DNA of 64,000 bases from Pseudooceanicola aestuarii. Lineage in GTDB: Bacteria; Pseudomonadota; Alphaproteobacteria; Rhodobacterales; Rhodobacteraceae. The stretch is from NCBI RefSeq assembly GCF_010614805.1, contig NZ_JAAFZC010000001.1, forward strand, positions 970,001-1,034,000. Direction: 5' to 3'. The notes under the pieces are model-generated. The model did not search any database and was not told where the DNA came from. It saw nothing but the letters and a program-made list of their open reading frames with translations. Positions within the stretch are counted from its first letter, which is position 1, and every line of letters starts with the position of its first letter. Positions 53,737-62,371 of this stretch are shown here, piece by piece. The position numbers and the translations under genes are program-made.

Positions 53737-55238
53737 TTCGATGTCTCGTGGATCTCGCCCTGCACGAAATCGCGCACCGCCTGAAACCCCTGCGCAAGGT
53801 CATTGCCGGAAGGTCCGAGCGCGATGGCCCTGACTGCGACCTTGCCGCGAGTAACGCTCGTGGTTTCAGGTCGGCCTCGAGCGGGAGTAATGATGAGCCC
53901 ATGGCGAAGCACCTCGGTCAGGGCCAGCGGCTGCATCTGGTTCAGAAGGGATGCCGCCTCGATGACGCATTCGTCGAGATCCAGCCGTCGCATCGCGTGG
54001 GGCGTCCAGACCGCAACGCGTCGAGGCAAATCCGTTCGACTGGGATCGGAGATCCGCAATGCCACGTGAGATCGCGCGACGCTGAGCAGAGCTCCCGGTT
54101 TCTCCGGACGAGCCTGGACCTCCACGATCCGGTTCGTGTCGCGGAGCCAGAATACCGCGATCGGTCTATCCTGATCGAACCAACGCCCCCCTGCCGCTTC
54201 CTCGTTCCAGGATATCGGGGACTGAGCGACCAGTTCCGCTTCGTCCAGTTCATCGATTGCGAGGATGATCGCGAGAACGGCAAAATCGGTCCACGTCTCC
54301 GCCTGCCACGCCCACAGATCGTCTTCGGTCCTGCGCCGCAGCAGAAGCCGGAGCCAACAATCGTGAACCTCCCTATAGCTGCGGTCCTGCATCAGGACGT
54401 AATTGGGGGTGATGCCGGCAGGCGCGATCGCGACCCCGAGATCCGCAAGCGTTCTCGCCAGGGTCCGGCAAGATTTCCGGAATGCGTCGACCTGACCGTA
54501 GCGCGCGCTGGACTTGGCGCTTGGATGCTCCCGTATCCATTGCCGGGCCGCATCTACGGCCAGGCGCGCATAGGCATGAAGAACGCGGTTTTCCAGAGTA
54601 TCAAAGTTCTCGCGTCTCACGGTCGCAAGGATCCGCTGCGAGGCCCCTGCACGCTCCGGAATGCTTCGGCCGGGTTGCCGGCTGAGCCAGACCATTGATG
54701 CGCGGTCCATCTCTTGGACGCGGTCGAGAGGTGTCAGTTCCCGGTGTCTGCGCAAGACCCGTCGGACCCGTTTCTCAATTTCCCGAAGCACGGGTTGCAT
54801 TCGCCTCGCCTGCCGAACGATTTCAGCCATCCTCGGGTCGGCCTCGTCCTCGGCGCGCTGCCACGCCTCACGCAGGCGCTCCCACAACATAGCTGGATCT
54901 TCGAGCGCTTCCTCCAACTCCTGGATCCTGGCAAGGACTTCGTTCATGTGCTGAAGCGCGGCCGCTCCCTCTTTCTCGGCTTCCGTTACCGGGTCGTGGC
55001 CGAAGCGGGGGCGAACCGGGAAGTCTTCGCGCTCGGGTGCCACAGCATGGTCGCGCTTGGGATAGGGGACCAGCGCCAGGCCCGTGGGCGTGTTCCTCAC
55101 CATGCCGCTGAGAAGCGTCGCATATTCCAGGCCGCGCGGAGCCTGACCCTGGAACTCGCCGAGCAGGCAATCGTTCGGCCCGAACGCTCCGCCTTCGCCC
55201 AAGGACTTGGCTGACCACGGCCGCGTTATCAGCCGCAT
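53733..55238 (-). CDS. DUF2357/McrC-like protein (fourth gene of operon)
   Basis: The 501-aa protein has a helical region (about 80-170), then ENFDTLENRVLHAYARL (about 207-223), the DUF2357 signature of the type 'xxTPENRFLKxxLExL'. The C-terminal part has a possible PD-(D/E)XK site in WFDQDRPIAVFW and TNRIVEVQARP, where the usual lysine is a glutamine, as in some active restriction enzymes. DUF2357 proteins accompany McrB-like ATPases in the way McrC does. ATG 55238 overlaps the stop of the ATPase gene (ATGA), so I prefer it to the ATG 21 bases upstream. Confidence 0.72.
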   Translation of the reverse strand: MRLITRPWSAKSLGEGGAFGPNDCLLGEFQGQAPRGLEYATLLSGMVRNTPTGLALVPYPKRDHAVAPEREDFPVRPRFGHDPVTEAEKEGAAALQHMNEVLARIQELEEALEDPAMLWERLREAWQRAEDEADPRMAEIVRQARRMQPVLREIEKRVRRVLRRHRELTPLDRVQEMDRASMVWLSRQPGRSIPERAGASQRILATVRRENFDTLENRVLHAYARLAVDAARQWIREHPSAKSSARYGQVDAFRKSCRTLARTLADLGVAIAPAGITPNYVLMQDRSYREVHDCWLRLLLRRRTEDDLWAWQAETWTDFAVLAIILAIDELDEAELVAQSPISWNEEAAGGRWFDQDRPIAVFWLRDTNRIVEVQARPEKPGALLSVARSHVALRISDPSRTDLPRRVAVWTPHAMRRLDLDECVIEAASLLNQMQPLALTEVLRHGLIITPARGRPETTSVTRGKVAVRAIALGPSGNDLAQGFQAVRDFVQGEIHETSK

Positions 55239-57256
55239 CAGCGTGAGACCCCTCTCCACACGAACTGCCCCGTGGCCTCGGACAGGCGCACGGACTCGTC
55301 GATCGCCTCGGCCAGTGGAGCATCGCCCAGATCGCGATCGACAAAGGTCATCAAGTTGGAGAATTGCGGAGCCGCCATGTCGACTTCGACGCCACGGAGC
55401 TTGGGCAGGAGGCGCATCTCGACCTGGTCAGCCAACGCGTCGTCGACGCCGCGACCGCCCTCGACCTCCGGGTAATTCGCCGCGTAGGCCATAATCGCCC
55501 GGCCCAGGCGATGACCGAAGGGACGCTGAAACTCGCGCATTAGGTCGACCATCTGCTCGACCCTTGCGGTCACCCGGGCATCCCCGTCAACGTGGGCGCT
55601 CGAGCGGCCCCACCTCGTCCAGGTTTCTCGCGATAGAGCCCTGGTCGGTTCGACGTCGCCTTCCGCATGACCTTCGTTGATTTTCTTCGGCGCCGCGAAG
55701 CGCAGGATGTTCGCTCGGTCGACGACCTTGTCGGACAGGGACTGCGTGCTTTCGTCCTCGTTCATCGTGCCTGCGAACAGAAGGTTGTAGCCGGGGAAGA
55801 TCCGCGGCGGCATCTGCATGTTCGGAATTTCAAGCTCGATCTCGGCATCCTTGCGTTCATTCGCATCGCCCACATCGCTTGGGCGCGGGCGACTTTCGAG
55901 GCGGCTCAGGAAATCCGAGAAGTAATATTCGACCCGGGCAAGGTTCATCTCGTCCAGCAGGATCATCATCATGCGATCCCGGTCCGCTTCCTCATTGTGC
56001 AGCTCGTCCACGGCCCAAAGCGCGCGCGCCATGTCCGTTGGGCGGAACTTGCCTTCGATGTAGTTGTAGAACCCCATGAGGTCTTGCGGGCTGTCCCAGC
56101 GCGGCTGAACTGGCACCTGAAGAAAGCCGATCCCCATGCCGGCGGCGTATTGCCGTGGCAACTGGCTCTTGCCCGTCCCGGAGATGCCGGCGAGCACGGC
56201 CATTTGGGTCGTCTCATTGACCTTCATCGCGGTATGGAAGGCACGCAGCGTCCGCGTCGGGTAATGGAGGCCTTTTGCGCGAAGCCGTCTCTCCACCCGC
56301 TGGATTGCGTCCGCTTCGTTCTTTTGCGGCGCGGGCTTCCAGGATCGCATCGCCACGACGACCGGAGGCGTTTCCTTGAGTTCGCGCAGCGGATCGGTTT
56401 CGACGGTCTCGCCATCGACAGAGCGGCCTTCGCTGCGTGCGATTTCGGCTTTCAGGTGTGCCAACCTCGCCTCAAGCGTGCTGCGCGTTTCCTCCAGCGT
56501 TTCGATTTCGGCGGTGATGCGCCGCGCCTCCTGGCCCTGTGCCGCGACATCGGCGGCCAGTCGGCCATGCTCGGTCTGGGCCGTGGCCAATGCCTCGCGT
56601 TCCGACGAGACCCGCGCCTCGAGGTTTCCCAGCTCGCTTTCCTGTGCGGCCTGGCGGCCCTCGAGGCGGGAATTGGTCGTCTCAAGCTCCTGCGCCCGGG
56701 CCTCAAGGCGCGAGACCTTCTCGTCGGCCTCTTCCAGTTCCCTTTTCCTGTCCCGCAGCTCGTCGACCTGCGCCGAAAGCGTTCCGTGCTCTTCCTTGAG
56801 AGAGTCGATGCGCCCAACCAGCTCTTCGGCCTTGTTCAGGCGGTCCTGAATTTCGAGGTACTCGGCGCGCAGCGGGGCGATTTCCGTCTCAAGCTGCTGA
56901 CGCTCGACGGCGGCTTCCTCGGTTTCGCGGCGCACCGCCGCGACTTCGTCCCGCCGTTCCCGAAGGCTTTCCCATTCCTGAAGCAGCTCTTCCTTCTGCC
57001 GGCGCAGGCCATCCACTTCGGCCTGCACATCGGCGACCACGGCCATCGCCTCTCGCCGCTTCTCAAGCTCGGCTTCGAGGTCATCCATGAGCCGCTGTTT
57101 TTCTTCGAGCCTCTTCTCGTAGACCGAGAGTTCCTCGATGGGACCGGCGGCGGTGACCGCCCGGTCATGCCGGGTGGCCAAGAAAAGCTGCACCAGCGCA
57201 AGCAGGATCAGGACACCCGCCGTCGCAAGCACGATGATCGTGTTGTCCGTAAGCAT
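55238..57256 (-). CDS. Membrane-anchored coiled-coil McrB-like AAA+ ATPase (third gene of operon)
   Basis: The 672-aa protein has one N-terminal membrane helix (about 7-27), a long coiled coil (about 40-275) and an AAA+ domain with Walker A AGISGTGKSQLP (356-367), Walker B MMMILLDEMNLARVEYYFSD and sensor-type FAGTMNEDESTQSLSDK (494-510). The LDEMNLARVE and GTMNEDE motifs are those of the McrB branch, which uses GTP in McrBC; whether this one hydrolyses ATP or GTP is unknown. The start overlaps the stop of the preceding gene (TAATG). The helix and coil suggest an oligomer tethered to the inner membrane. Confidence 0.85.
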   Translation of the reverse strand: MLTDNTIIVLATAGVLILLALVQLFLATRHDRAVTAAGPIEELSVYEKRLEEKQRLMDDLEAELEKRREAMAVVADVQAEVDGLRRQKEELLQEWESLRERRDEVAAVRRETEEAAVERQQLETEIAPLRAEYLEIQDRLNKAEELVGRIDSLKEEHGTLSAQVDELRDRKRELEEADEKVSRLEARAQELETTNSRLEGRQAAQESELGNLEARVSSEREALATAQTEHGRLAADVAAQGQEARRITAEIETLEETRSTLEARLAHLKAEIARSEGRSVDGETVETDPLRELKETPPVVVAMRSWKPAPQKNEADAIQRVERRLRAKGLHYPTRTLRAFHTAMKVNETTQMAVLAGISGTGKSQLPRQYAAGMGIGFLQVPVQPRWDSPQDLMGFYNYIEGKFRPTDMARALWAVDELHNEEADRDRMMMILLDEMNLARVEYYFSDFLSRLESRPRPSDVGDANERKDAEIELEIPNMQMPPRIFPGYNLLFAGTMNEDESTQSLSDKVVDRANILRFAAPKKINEGHAEGDVEPTRALSRETWTRWGRSSAHVDGDARVTARVEQMVDLMREFQRPFGHRLGRAIMAYAANYPEVEGGRGVDDALADQVEMRLLPKLRGVEVDMAAPQFSNLMTFVDRDLGDAPLAEAIDESVRLSEATGQFVWRGVSR

Positions 57257-58884
57257 TATTGATTTCCTTCTTCACTTGCGGGCTGGGCGGCCTCGTCGTC
57301 CGTCTCGATACCCTCGTCCGAAGGTGCGGTTGCCTCGGCGGGGCTTGCCACAGTCCCGGCCGGCTGTTCAGGTGTTTCCGTCTCCGGCTTCGCTGGCATG
57401 TCGGCCAGCCTCGCGCGGGCTGCGGACAGCGCTTCATGGGCTTCGGAAATGCGGTCGTTCAGCCGCCGAAGCTCGGTATTGCGTTCGTCGATCCGTGCGC
57501 CGAGCTGTTCGAGTTCCGAGCGAACGCTCTGAAGGCTGGCCCGCGCTTCTTCGGCAGCGGCCTCGGCCGTCTCGGACGAAATCCGGAGCCGGTCGCGACG
57601 TTGGACGAGGCGATCGATTTCGGTTTCCAAGCTCGACTCGCGGCCGGTCAGTTCGGCGACGCGTGTCATCGCCGCCTCTACCTCTGCTTCAGCGGTGGCC
57701 AGGCTGTCCCTTGCCTCCTGAAGACTGCTTTCAAGATCCGGCAGGGCGGTTTCGAGCGTCGAGCGGCGCGTCGCCAGACGGTCGACCTCCGCCTGAAGGT
57801 TTCGAAGTTCGGCGCGGCTGGCCTCGAGCGCCGCAAGCTCTTCCTCGGCGGCGGCGACGTCCGCCAGCAGGGCCGACAGTCGGGCGCTGTCGGCGGCGAG
57901 GTCTTCTCGGACAGTCTCGAGGGTTTCGGTCGCCTCTGCGCGTCCCGCCTCGGTCCGGGCCAGCGCGGTCTCGGCCACATCGGCTTCGTTCTGAAGAACC
58001 GAAAGGCGCCGTTCCGCCCCCGCGACAGCCGCCTCGAGGTCGGACTCCTCTGCCGCAAGAGCGTCGACCGCCGCCGCGAGGTCATCGCGGCGCGACTCGG
58101 CTTCTTCTATTTCCGCGTTCCGCGCGCGCAACCGGTCGCCCGATGCCTCGATATCCCGCTCGAGTGTTGCCAGTTCCGCCTCTGCCTCCGCTATGTCCGC
58201 GGTTAGCGCATCCCTGTTGCCGGCAAGTTCGTCCTCTTCCTCCGACAGTCGCTCGACGCGGCGCTCTTGGGCGCGAAGATCCTCGACAGTGGGGGCAAGC
58301 CGATCCACCTCGGCCTGAAGATCCGACCGCCGCTCTTCGAGGGTGTCGAGCGCGCGCCTTTCCGTTTCGACGTCGGTGGACAAGTCCCGCTGTCGGGCAT
58401 CGAGCTGCTCCACGTCGTCTTCCAGATCGGCAATTTCGACGTCGAGATCTGCCTTGCGTTCCAGCGCCGCAGTGGTTTCGCGGTCCAGCCGCTCAGCCTC
58501 GGCAATGATCCGACGTGCTTCCGCAAGGCGTTCTTGAACGGCGGTCAGCTCGGCCTGGCTTTGTTCAAGGCGCGCGACGGCATCGGCTTCGCGCTGCGCG
58601 GCGCTTTGTCGGTTGTTTTCGGCGCTGGCAACCTCCTGATCCAGATTCTGGATCCGATCCGACAGCTCGCGATATTGTTCGCGCGCGATCTCCAGCCGTT
58701 GCTGCTCCGAGTTCAATTGTTCCGTGTAGTACGTAAGGTTCTCTTCGATGCGCCCATATCTGCGATCCAACGAGTTTACCTGCATCACCAAGAAACCGGA
58801 GGCAATGATCGCAGCGCCTCCCAGAAACAGCGCGACCGCGGTGTTTCTGCTCGACTTACGATAGGTCTTGTTCGACTCGGTCAA
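57256..58884 (-). CDS. Membrane-anchored long coiled-coil protein (second gene of operon)
   Basis: A 542-aa protein with one membrane helix (ALFLGGAAIIASGFLVM, about 17-33), an almost continuous coiled coil (about 40-485, rich in Glu, Arg, Leu, Ala) and an acidic, Pro/Thr-rich tail ending ASEEGNQ. I chose TTG 58884 because GGAGGGG precedes it; longer in-frame options lie inside the helicase gene and are less likely. The first 29 bases overlap the helicase gene. No enzyme domain is present. Together with the similar N-terminus of the ATPase it could form a membrane scaffold or partner coil. Confidence 0.75.
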   Translation of the reverse strand: MTESNKTYRKSSRNTAVALFLGGAAIIASGFLVMQVNSLDRRYGRIEENLTYYTEQLNSEQQRLEIAREQYRELSDRIQNLDQEVASAENNRQSAAQREADAVARLEQSQAELTAVQERLAEARRIIAEAERLDRETTAALERKADLDVEIADLEDDVEQLDARQRDLSTDVETERRALDTLEERRSDLQAEVDRLAPTVEDLRAQERRVERLSEEEDELAGNRDALTADIAEAEAELATLERDIEASGDRLRARNAEIEEAESRRDDLAAAVDALAAEESDLEAAVAGAERRLSVLQNEADVAETALARTEAGRAEATETLETVREDLAADSARLSALLADVAAAEEELAALEASRAELRNLQAEVDRLATRRSTLETALPDLESSLQEARDSLATAEAEVEAAMTRVAELTGRESSLETEIDRLVQRRDRLRISSETAEAAAEEARASLQSVRSELEQLGARIDERNTELRRLNDRISEAHEALSAARARLADMPAKPETETPEQPAGTVASPAEATAPSDEGIETDDEAAQPASEEGNQ

Positions 58885-61800
58885 GACACCCCTCCATATC
58901 ACTTGATAGTTCGTCCACCCAGAACCGGCGCACGCGCCAGCCAAGGGATTTCAGTTGATGGTCGCGCCAGAGGTCCGAGGTCTTTCGGCGCCCATCCGGG
59001 CTTTCGTGCCACCTGCGCCCATCCACCTCGAGATCGAGCTTTGTGCCGCTCGCACCGAACAGCGCGAAGTCGAGCCGCCGCCCCGCGATCTCGTGCTGGG
59101 GGTGCGGATCCAGGCCCCGCTCTTTCAGCGCGTGGTAGACCTTGCGCTCCCAATCGCTGTCGAAAACACCCTCGCCTTTTCTGGTCCGCGGCTCAGTGGC
59201 CACCGCAGCGAGCTTCCCGAGCGCCTTCGACTGACCGGTCCGCGCGAACCCGAGATCACCGAATACGATGGCAACGGCGCGAGCGCGAGAAATGGCGACA
59301 TTGAGGCGACGAGTGTCCCTCTGGAAAAACGTCATCCCGGATTGCGGACTGCGTGGCCCGACACAAGGTGAAAAAAGGATTAGATCGCGTTCCTGTCCCT
59401 GGAAACCGTCGACCGTTCCGACCTTGAAGTCGCAGGCCGTCAGCTTGGGCCGGTCGATGGCCGCCAAAATCGCGGTCTCGAGCGCGAGAACTTGTGCTCG
59501 AAAGGGGGTGATTACACCAATGCTGCCACCATATTCTTCGTCCACCAGGAGCTTTCGCAAATGCCGCACGATCGCGGAGACTTCGGCCGGGTTGACATTA
59601 CCAATCTGTGGGATCGCCGGCGCCGGCACATCCTCCCACGCGATGCCCGGTTTGACACCGGCCGGCACCACCAGCCCTCGCGGATCATGCGAGGTCTGCA
59701 GCTGGCCCCCGTAGAAGGTCTCGCTGATATAATCGACGATCGGCCCTGCTGACCTGTATTGATGGCGCAGCGTGATCCTCCGGGCGTCCGGAACCCGCGA
59801 CGCGAAATCGAACAACGACCTACGGCTCTGCGCGAACCGCCCCATTCTGGAGACGGGCAGGCCCTGGGCCTGCATAAGGTTGCGATCCTGGGCCTGGCCG
59901 AGCTGGGGGATGAAGGACAGCTGCCTGTCGTCGCCCACCACAACCGCCCGTTTCGCTCGGGCAAAGAGTGGGATCGCCGTGGCGATATCGCACTGGCTCG
60001 CTTCGTCGAAGATCACGAGATCGAACAGGCCGTCGTCGAGTGGAACGCGCCGAGGGGTCCCGAGGATCGATGCGAGCCACAGGGGCCGATGACTCATCAA
60101 GGCCTTCGAAAGGTCGGATGGCGGATGTCCCTTGCCACCGTTGAACGTCCAATCGTCGTAGTTTTCGGATAATTCCCGCCGCTCGCCCTCGGAGAGGTGG
60201 CACCGGGCCGAAAAGATGACGGGCAGAAGCTGGCCTGTCGCCTCGCGGATCCTCTCGCCCAACTCGATCGGATCTTCCGGATCGCCCAGCCTTTCTCTCA
60301 TCGAGCGCAGGGTCACCAGTGTTCGCCGAAGGTCTGAAAGACTCATGCCGCGACGTTCGAGGTTGTCCGGGATAGCCGCTTCCCCCCGAACGGCTCGGTC
60401 GGTGAAGACCGATCGGAGCCAAGAAATCAGACGCCGCAGGACACCCGTGGACGCCTCTCGGGCCTGTGTTGGCGTGACCTCATCTCGGCCATGCGCTTCA
60501 TGCAGATCAATCCGTTCGAGGACGTCCGATATCTCGCATTCGAGCTCGGCAATACGATCGATCGCATCGACAGCCTCCGTCCGCCGGTGCGCCGTATCGA
60601 TCAGCTTGTCCAAGGCCAATTCGTCTACGGAGGTCGCCCGCGATCGGCTCTCGTTCTCCAAGAGTTTCCTGAGCGCATCCGAAAATCCAGTGTCCGTCTC
60701 GTCATTGGGATTGAGCGTGCGAACCGTGAATGGCACGTCCGGCGCGAGAGACCCGAGGCGATCCTCCACCGCATCAAGGGCCTGGTGGTTCTTGGACGCG
60801 ACCAAAACGCTCCCGCCGGCCGCAAGGACGGAGGCCGCCATTGAGACGATCGCCTGGCTCTTCCCGGTTCCAGGTGGGCCGGTCACGACCGTGAGCGGCT
60901 CCTCGCAGGCACCGCGGACGGCGCGCAATTGCTCCTTGTTCAAGGGGACCGCATCAATGGCCTCGACAGGATTCGCGTTCGTTACGCCTTTGATCCCGAG
61001 CACTTCGCCGAGCGCCGTCCGCGCGATCCGCTCCGATGGCCACGTCGCGATTGTGTCGAGGTCGCGCGCCGCACCTGCAGTGAACGACGAGTCGGTCGGG
61101 AGGACGATCGCCGCGCTGTCATAAATGCCTTGAGCGGAGGCATCGAGCTGGGAAGCGAGATCCTCCCCCACCAGGCGCCCACGAATCTGGCTTGCGACGG
61201 CAACCCTGAGCTTCTCCAGGAAATCATCCGCGCGTAGTCCGAGGCCATCGTCCGCGGAGAAAAGGTCAGCCAGATCTCCACGATTCCAGCCGCTCGCACG
61301 GGCGGCACTCCGCACCCAGTCCGGGTTCAAAAGGACGTCGTCAGCATCGACCGTCAGCACGAGTGTTTCGGCCTCCCGCTTCCAAGCGGCGGCCAACATC
61401 CCGACGGGCTGGAATATCGGCACGCCGCCACGGCGACCCACCGCGATGGGCCAGCCGATTGCGAGCGCGTTCTCATGGCCTTCTCGACGAACGAGAGCTT
61501 CCTGAAAAGCAGGGTTGATTGCAGCAAGATCAATCGAAATTCGAAGGCAACGGTCCTCTCCGGGGTTGATGGGGCCCCGTCCGGAAATGAGCGACCATTC
61601 GATCCCGTGCTTATCGGCTACTTGCGTGATTGCGCCACGTGGATCGGCACGCAGTGCAGAACGCCAGTATCTGATAAGCGCTTGAGGATCGACACTTCCA
61701 TCTCCAGCGCTCTCTACATCAAACGGTTCTACCGAAAGTGGCTCAGACGCGAATGTTGCAGCGGCCGCATGAATGACGGTTTCAGAACCCGCGTCTTTTT

Positions 61801-62029
61801 GTTGCGTGGTTACCGCCACACTTGGCGCACCTGTCGCGAAGTTCATGCGCTTGGCGCGCCAACGCCCATCATGTGCCTTTTCAACAAGGCCATCTCTCAA
61901 TAGCTGGTCCAGCTCAGCGATCGCAGCGAGCCGCTTGTCATGAGAAAAAGCAGCACCGACAAGCACAAGCAATTCTTCGGTAGTTCGACCTCGCGGAAAA
62001 GCCCGCACCATCTTCAATACCAAAGACAC
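58856..62029 (-). CDS. SF1 (UPF1-like) helicase with C-terminal DUF559/Vsr-like endonuclease (first gene of operon)
   Basis: The 1057-aa protein has an N-terminal helical part (possibly winged-helix, 1-65), a linker, and an SF1B helicase core: Walker A TGPPGTGKSQ (383-392), motif II FDEASQCD (674-681), III GDDRQL (699-704), IV LRHQYRS (754-760), V TVDGFQGQERD (872-882) and VI NVAISRAR (910-917). Residues 955-1057 form a PD-(D/E)XK domain of the DUF559/Vsr type: FDSDWERKVYHAL, RRLDFAL (D987), LDLEVDGRRWHE and LGWRVRRFWV. It starts the operon; the next start is inside its last 29 bases. Confidence 0.88.
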   Translation of the reverse strand: MSLVLKMVRAFPRGRTTEELLVLVGAAFSHDKRLAAIAELDQLLRDGLVEKAHDGRWRAKRMNFATGAPSVAVTTQQKDAGSETVIHAAAATFASEPLSVEPFDVESAGDGSVDPQALIRYWRSALRADPRGAITQVADKHGIEWSLISGRGPINPGEDRCLRISIDLAAINPAFQEALVRREGHENALAIGWPIAVGRRGGVPIFQPVGMLAAAWKREAETLVLTVDADDVLLNPDWVRSAARASGWNRGDLADLFSADDGLGLRADDFLEKLRVAVASQIRGRLVGEDLASQLDASAQGIYDSAAIVLPTDSSFTAGAARDLDTIATWPSERIARTALGEVLGIKGVTNANPVEAIDAVPLNKEQLRAVRGACEEPLTVVTGPPGTGKSQAIVSMAASVLAAGGSVLVASKNHQALDAVEDRLGSLAPDVPFTVRTLNPNDETDTGFSDALRKLLENESRSRATSVDELALDKLIDTAHRRTEAVDAIDRIAELECEISDVLERIDLHEAHGRDEVTPTQAREASTGVLRRLISWLRSVFTDRAVRGEAAIPDNLERRGMSLSDLRRTLVTLRSMRERLGDPEDPIELGERIREATGQLLPVIFSARCHLSEGERRELSENYDDWTFNGGKGHPPSDLSKALMSHRPLWLASILGTPRRVPLDDGLFDLVIFDEASQCDIATAIPLFARAKRAVVVGDDRQLSFIPQLGQAQDRNLMQAQGLPVSRMGRFAQSRRSLFDFASRVPDARRITLRHQYRSAGPIVDYISETFYGGQLQTSHDPRGLVVPAGVKPGIAWEDVPAPAIPQIGNVNPAEVSAIVRHLRKLLVDEEYGGSIGVITPFRAQVLALETAILAAIDRPKLTACDFKVGTVDGFQGQERDLILFSPCVGPRSPQSGMTFFQRDTRRLNVAISRARAVAIVFGDLGFARTGQSKALGKLAAVATEPRTRKGEGVFDSDWERKVYHALKERGLDPHPQHEIAGRRLDFALFGASGTKLDLEVDGRRWHESPDGRRKTSDLWRDHQLKSLGWRVRRFWVDELSSDMEGCLDRVEQDLS

Positions 62030-62245
62030 TTTTCAGACCTGAAAATTAAATGAGCTATTCCATCGAAATAGCCGACGATCACGCTGTTGCGCGTGCAGAA
62101 GATAGGTGATGCCCCATCTGATCATGTGGATTTCATTCGCCTTCCACTCCAAGGAGTTATAGCGAGTATCGGGTTTCTGCGCGGAAACATTTAAGACTTC
62201 TTTCAACGATCCAGACACCGCGAGACGGCACCTTTGCTTCCGTCC
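62030..62245 (-). promoter_or_regulatory. Leader/promoter region of the five-gene operon
   Basis: The 216 bases between the helicase start and the right repeat are AT-richer than the genes. On the minus strand TTGAAA and a later TATAAC are candidate promoter boxes, but their spacing is not ideal. A frame encoding LEWKANEIHMIRWGITYLLH exists here and could be a short leader or a gene remnant; I do not support it as a gene. Confidence 0.4.
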
Positions 62246-62348
62246 GTAGCAGCGAGAGTCCACACTCGAACACTTTCACAACGTATGACAAACGGGCTTT
62301 CTATACACAAGCTTTCAAGAGCAGTAACCTGGAGAGCCGTATATGAAC
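62246..62348. repeat. 103-bp direct repeat, right copy
   Basis: This is the same sequence as 47314-47416 in the same orientation. It stops exactly where the second IS element begins (62349). The two copies enclose 14,829 bp. Left of it the sequence differs from the IS that adjoins the left copy; right of the left copy the sequence differs from the IS here. The true repeat may therefore have been longer and was clipped on opposite sides. Confidence 0.95.
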
Positions 62349-62371
62349 TGACCTGCTCCCCATTGAGTCCG

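Noticed and set aside
51379-62029. Interpretation of the operon as BREX, DISARM, Zorya, Gabija or plain McrBC
   Set aside because: There is no PglZ, methyltransferase, MotA/B-like ZorAB or GajB pair. McrBC alone does not explain the helicase-nuclease, transmembrane coils and Hsp70-like gene.
62033-62263. A 76-codon frame between the right repeat and the helicase gene
   Set aside because: It runs through the direct repeat, has no clear ribosome-binding site, and has no recognisable similarity.
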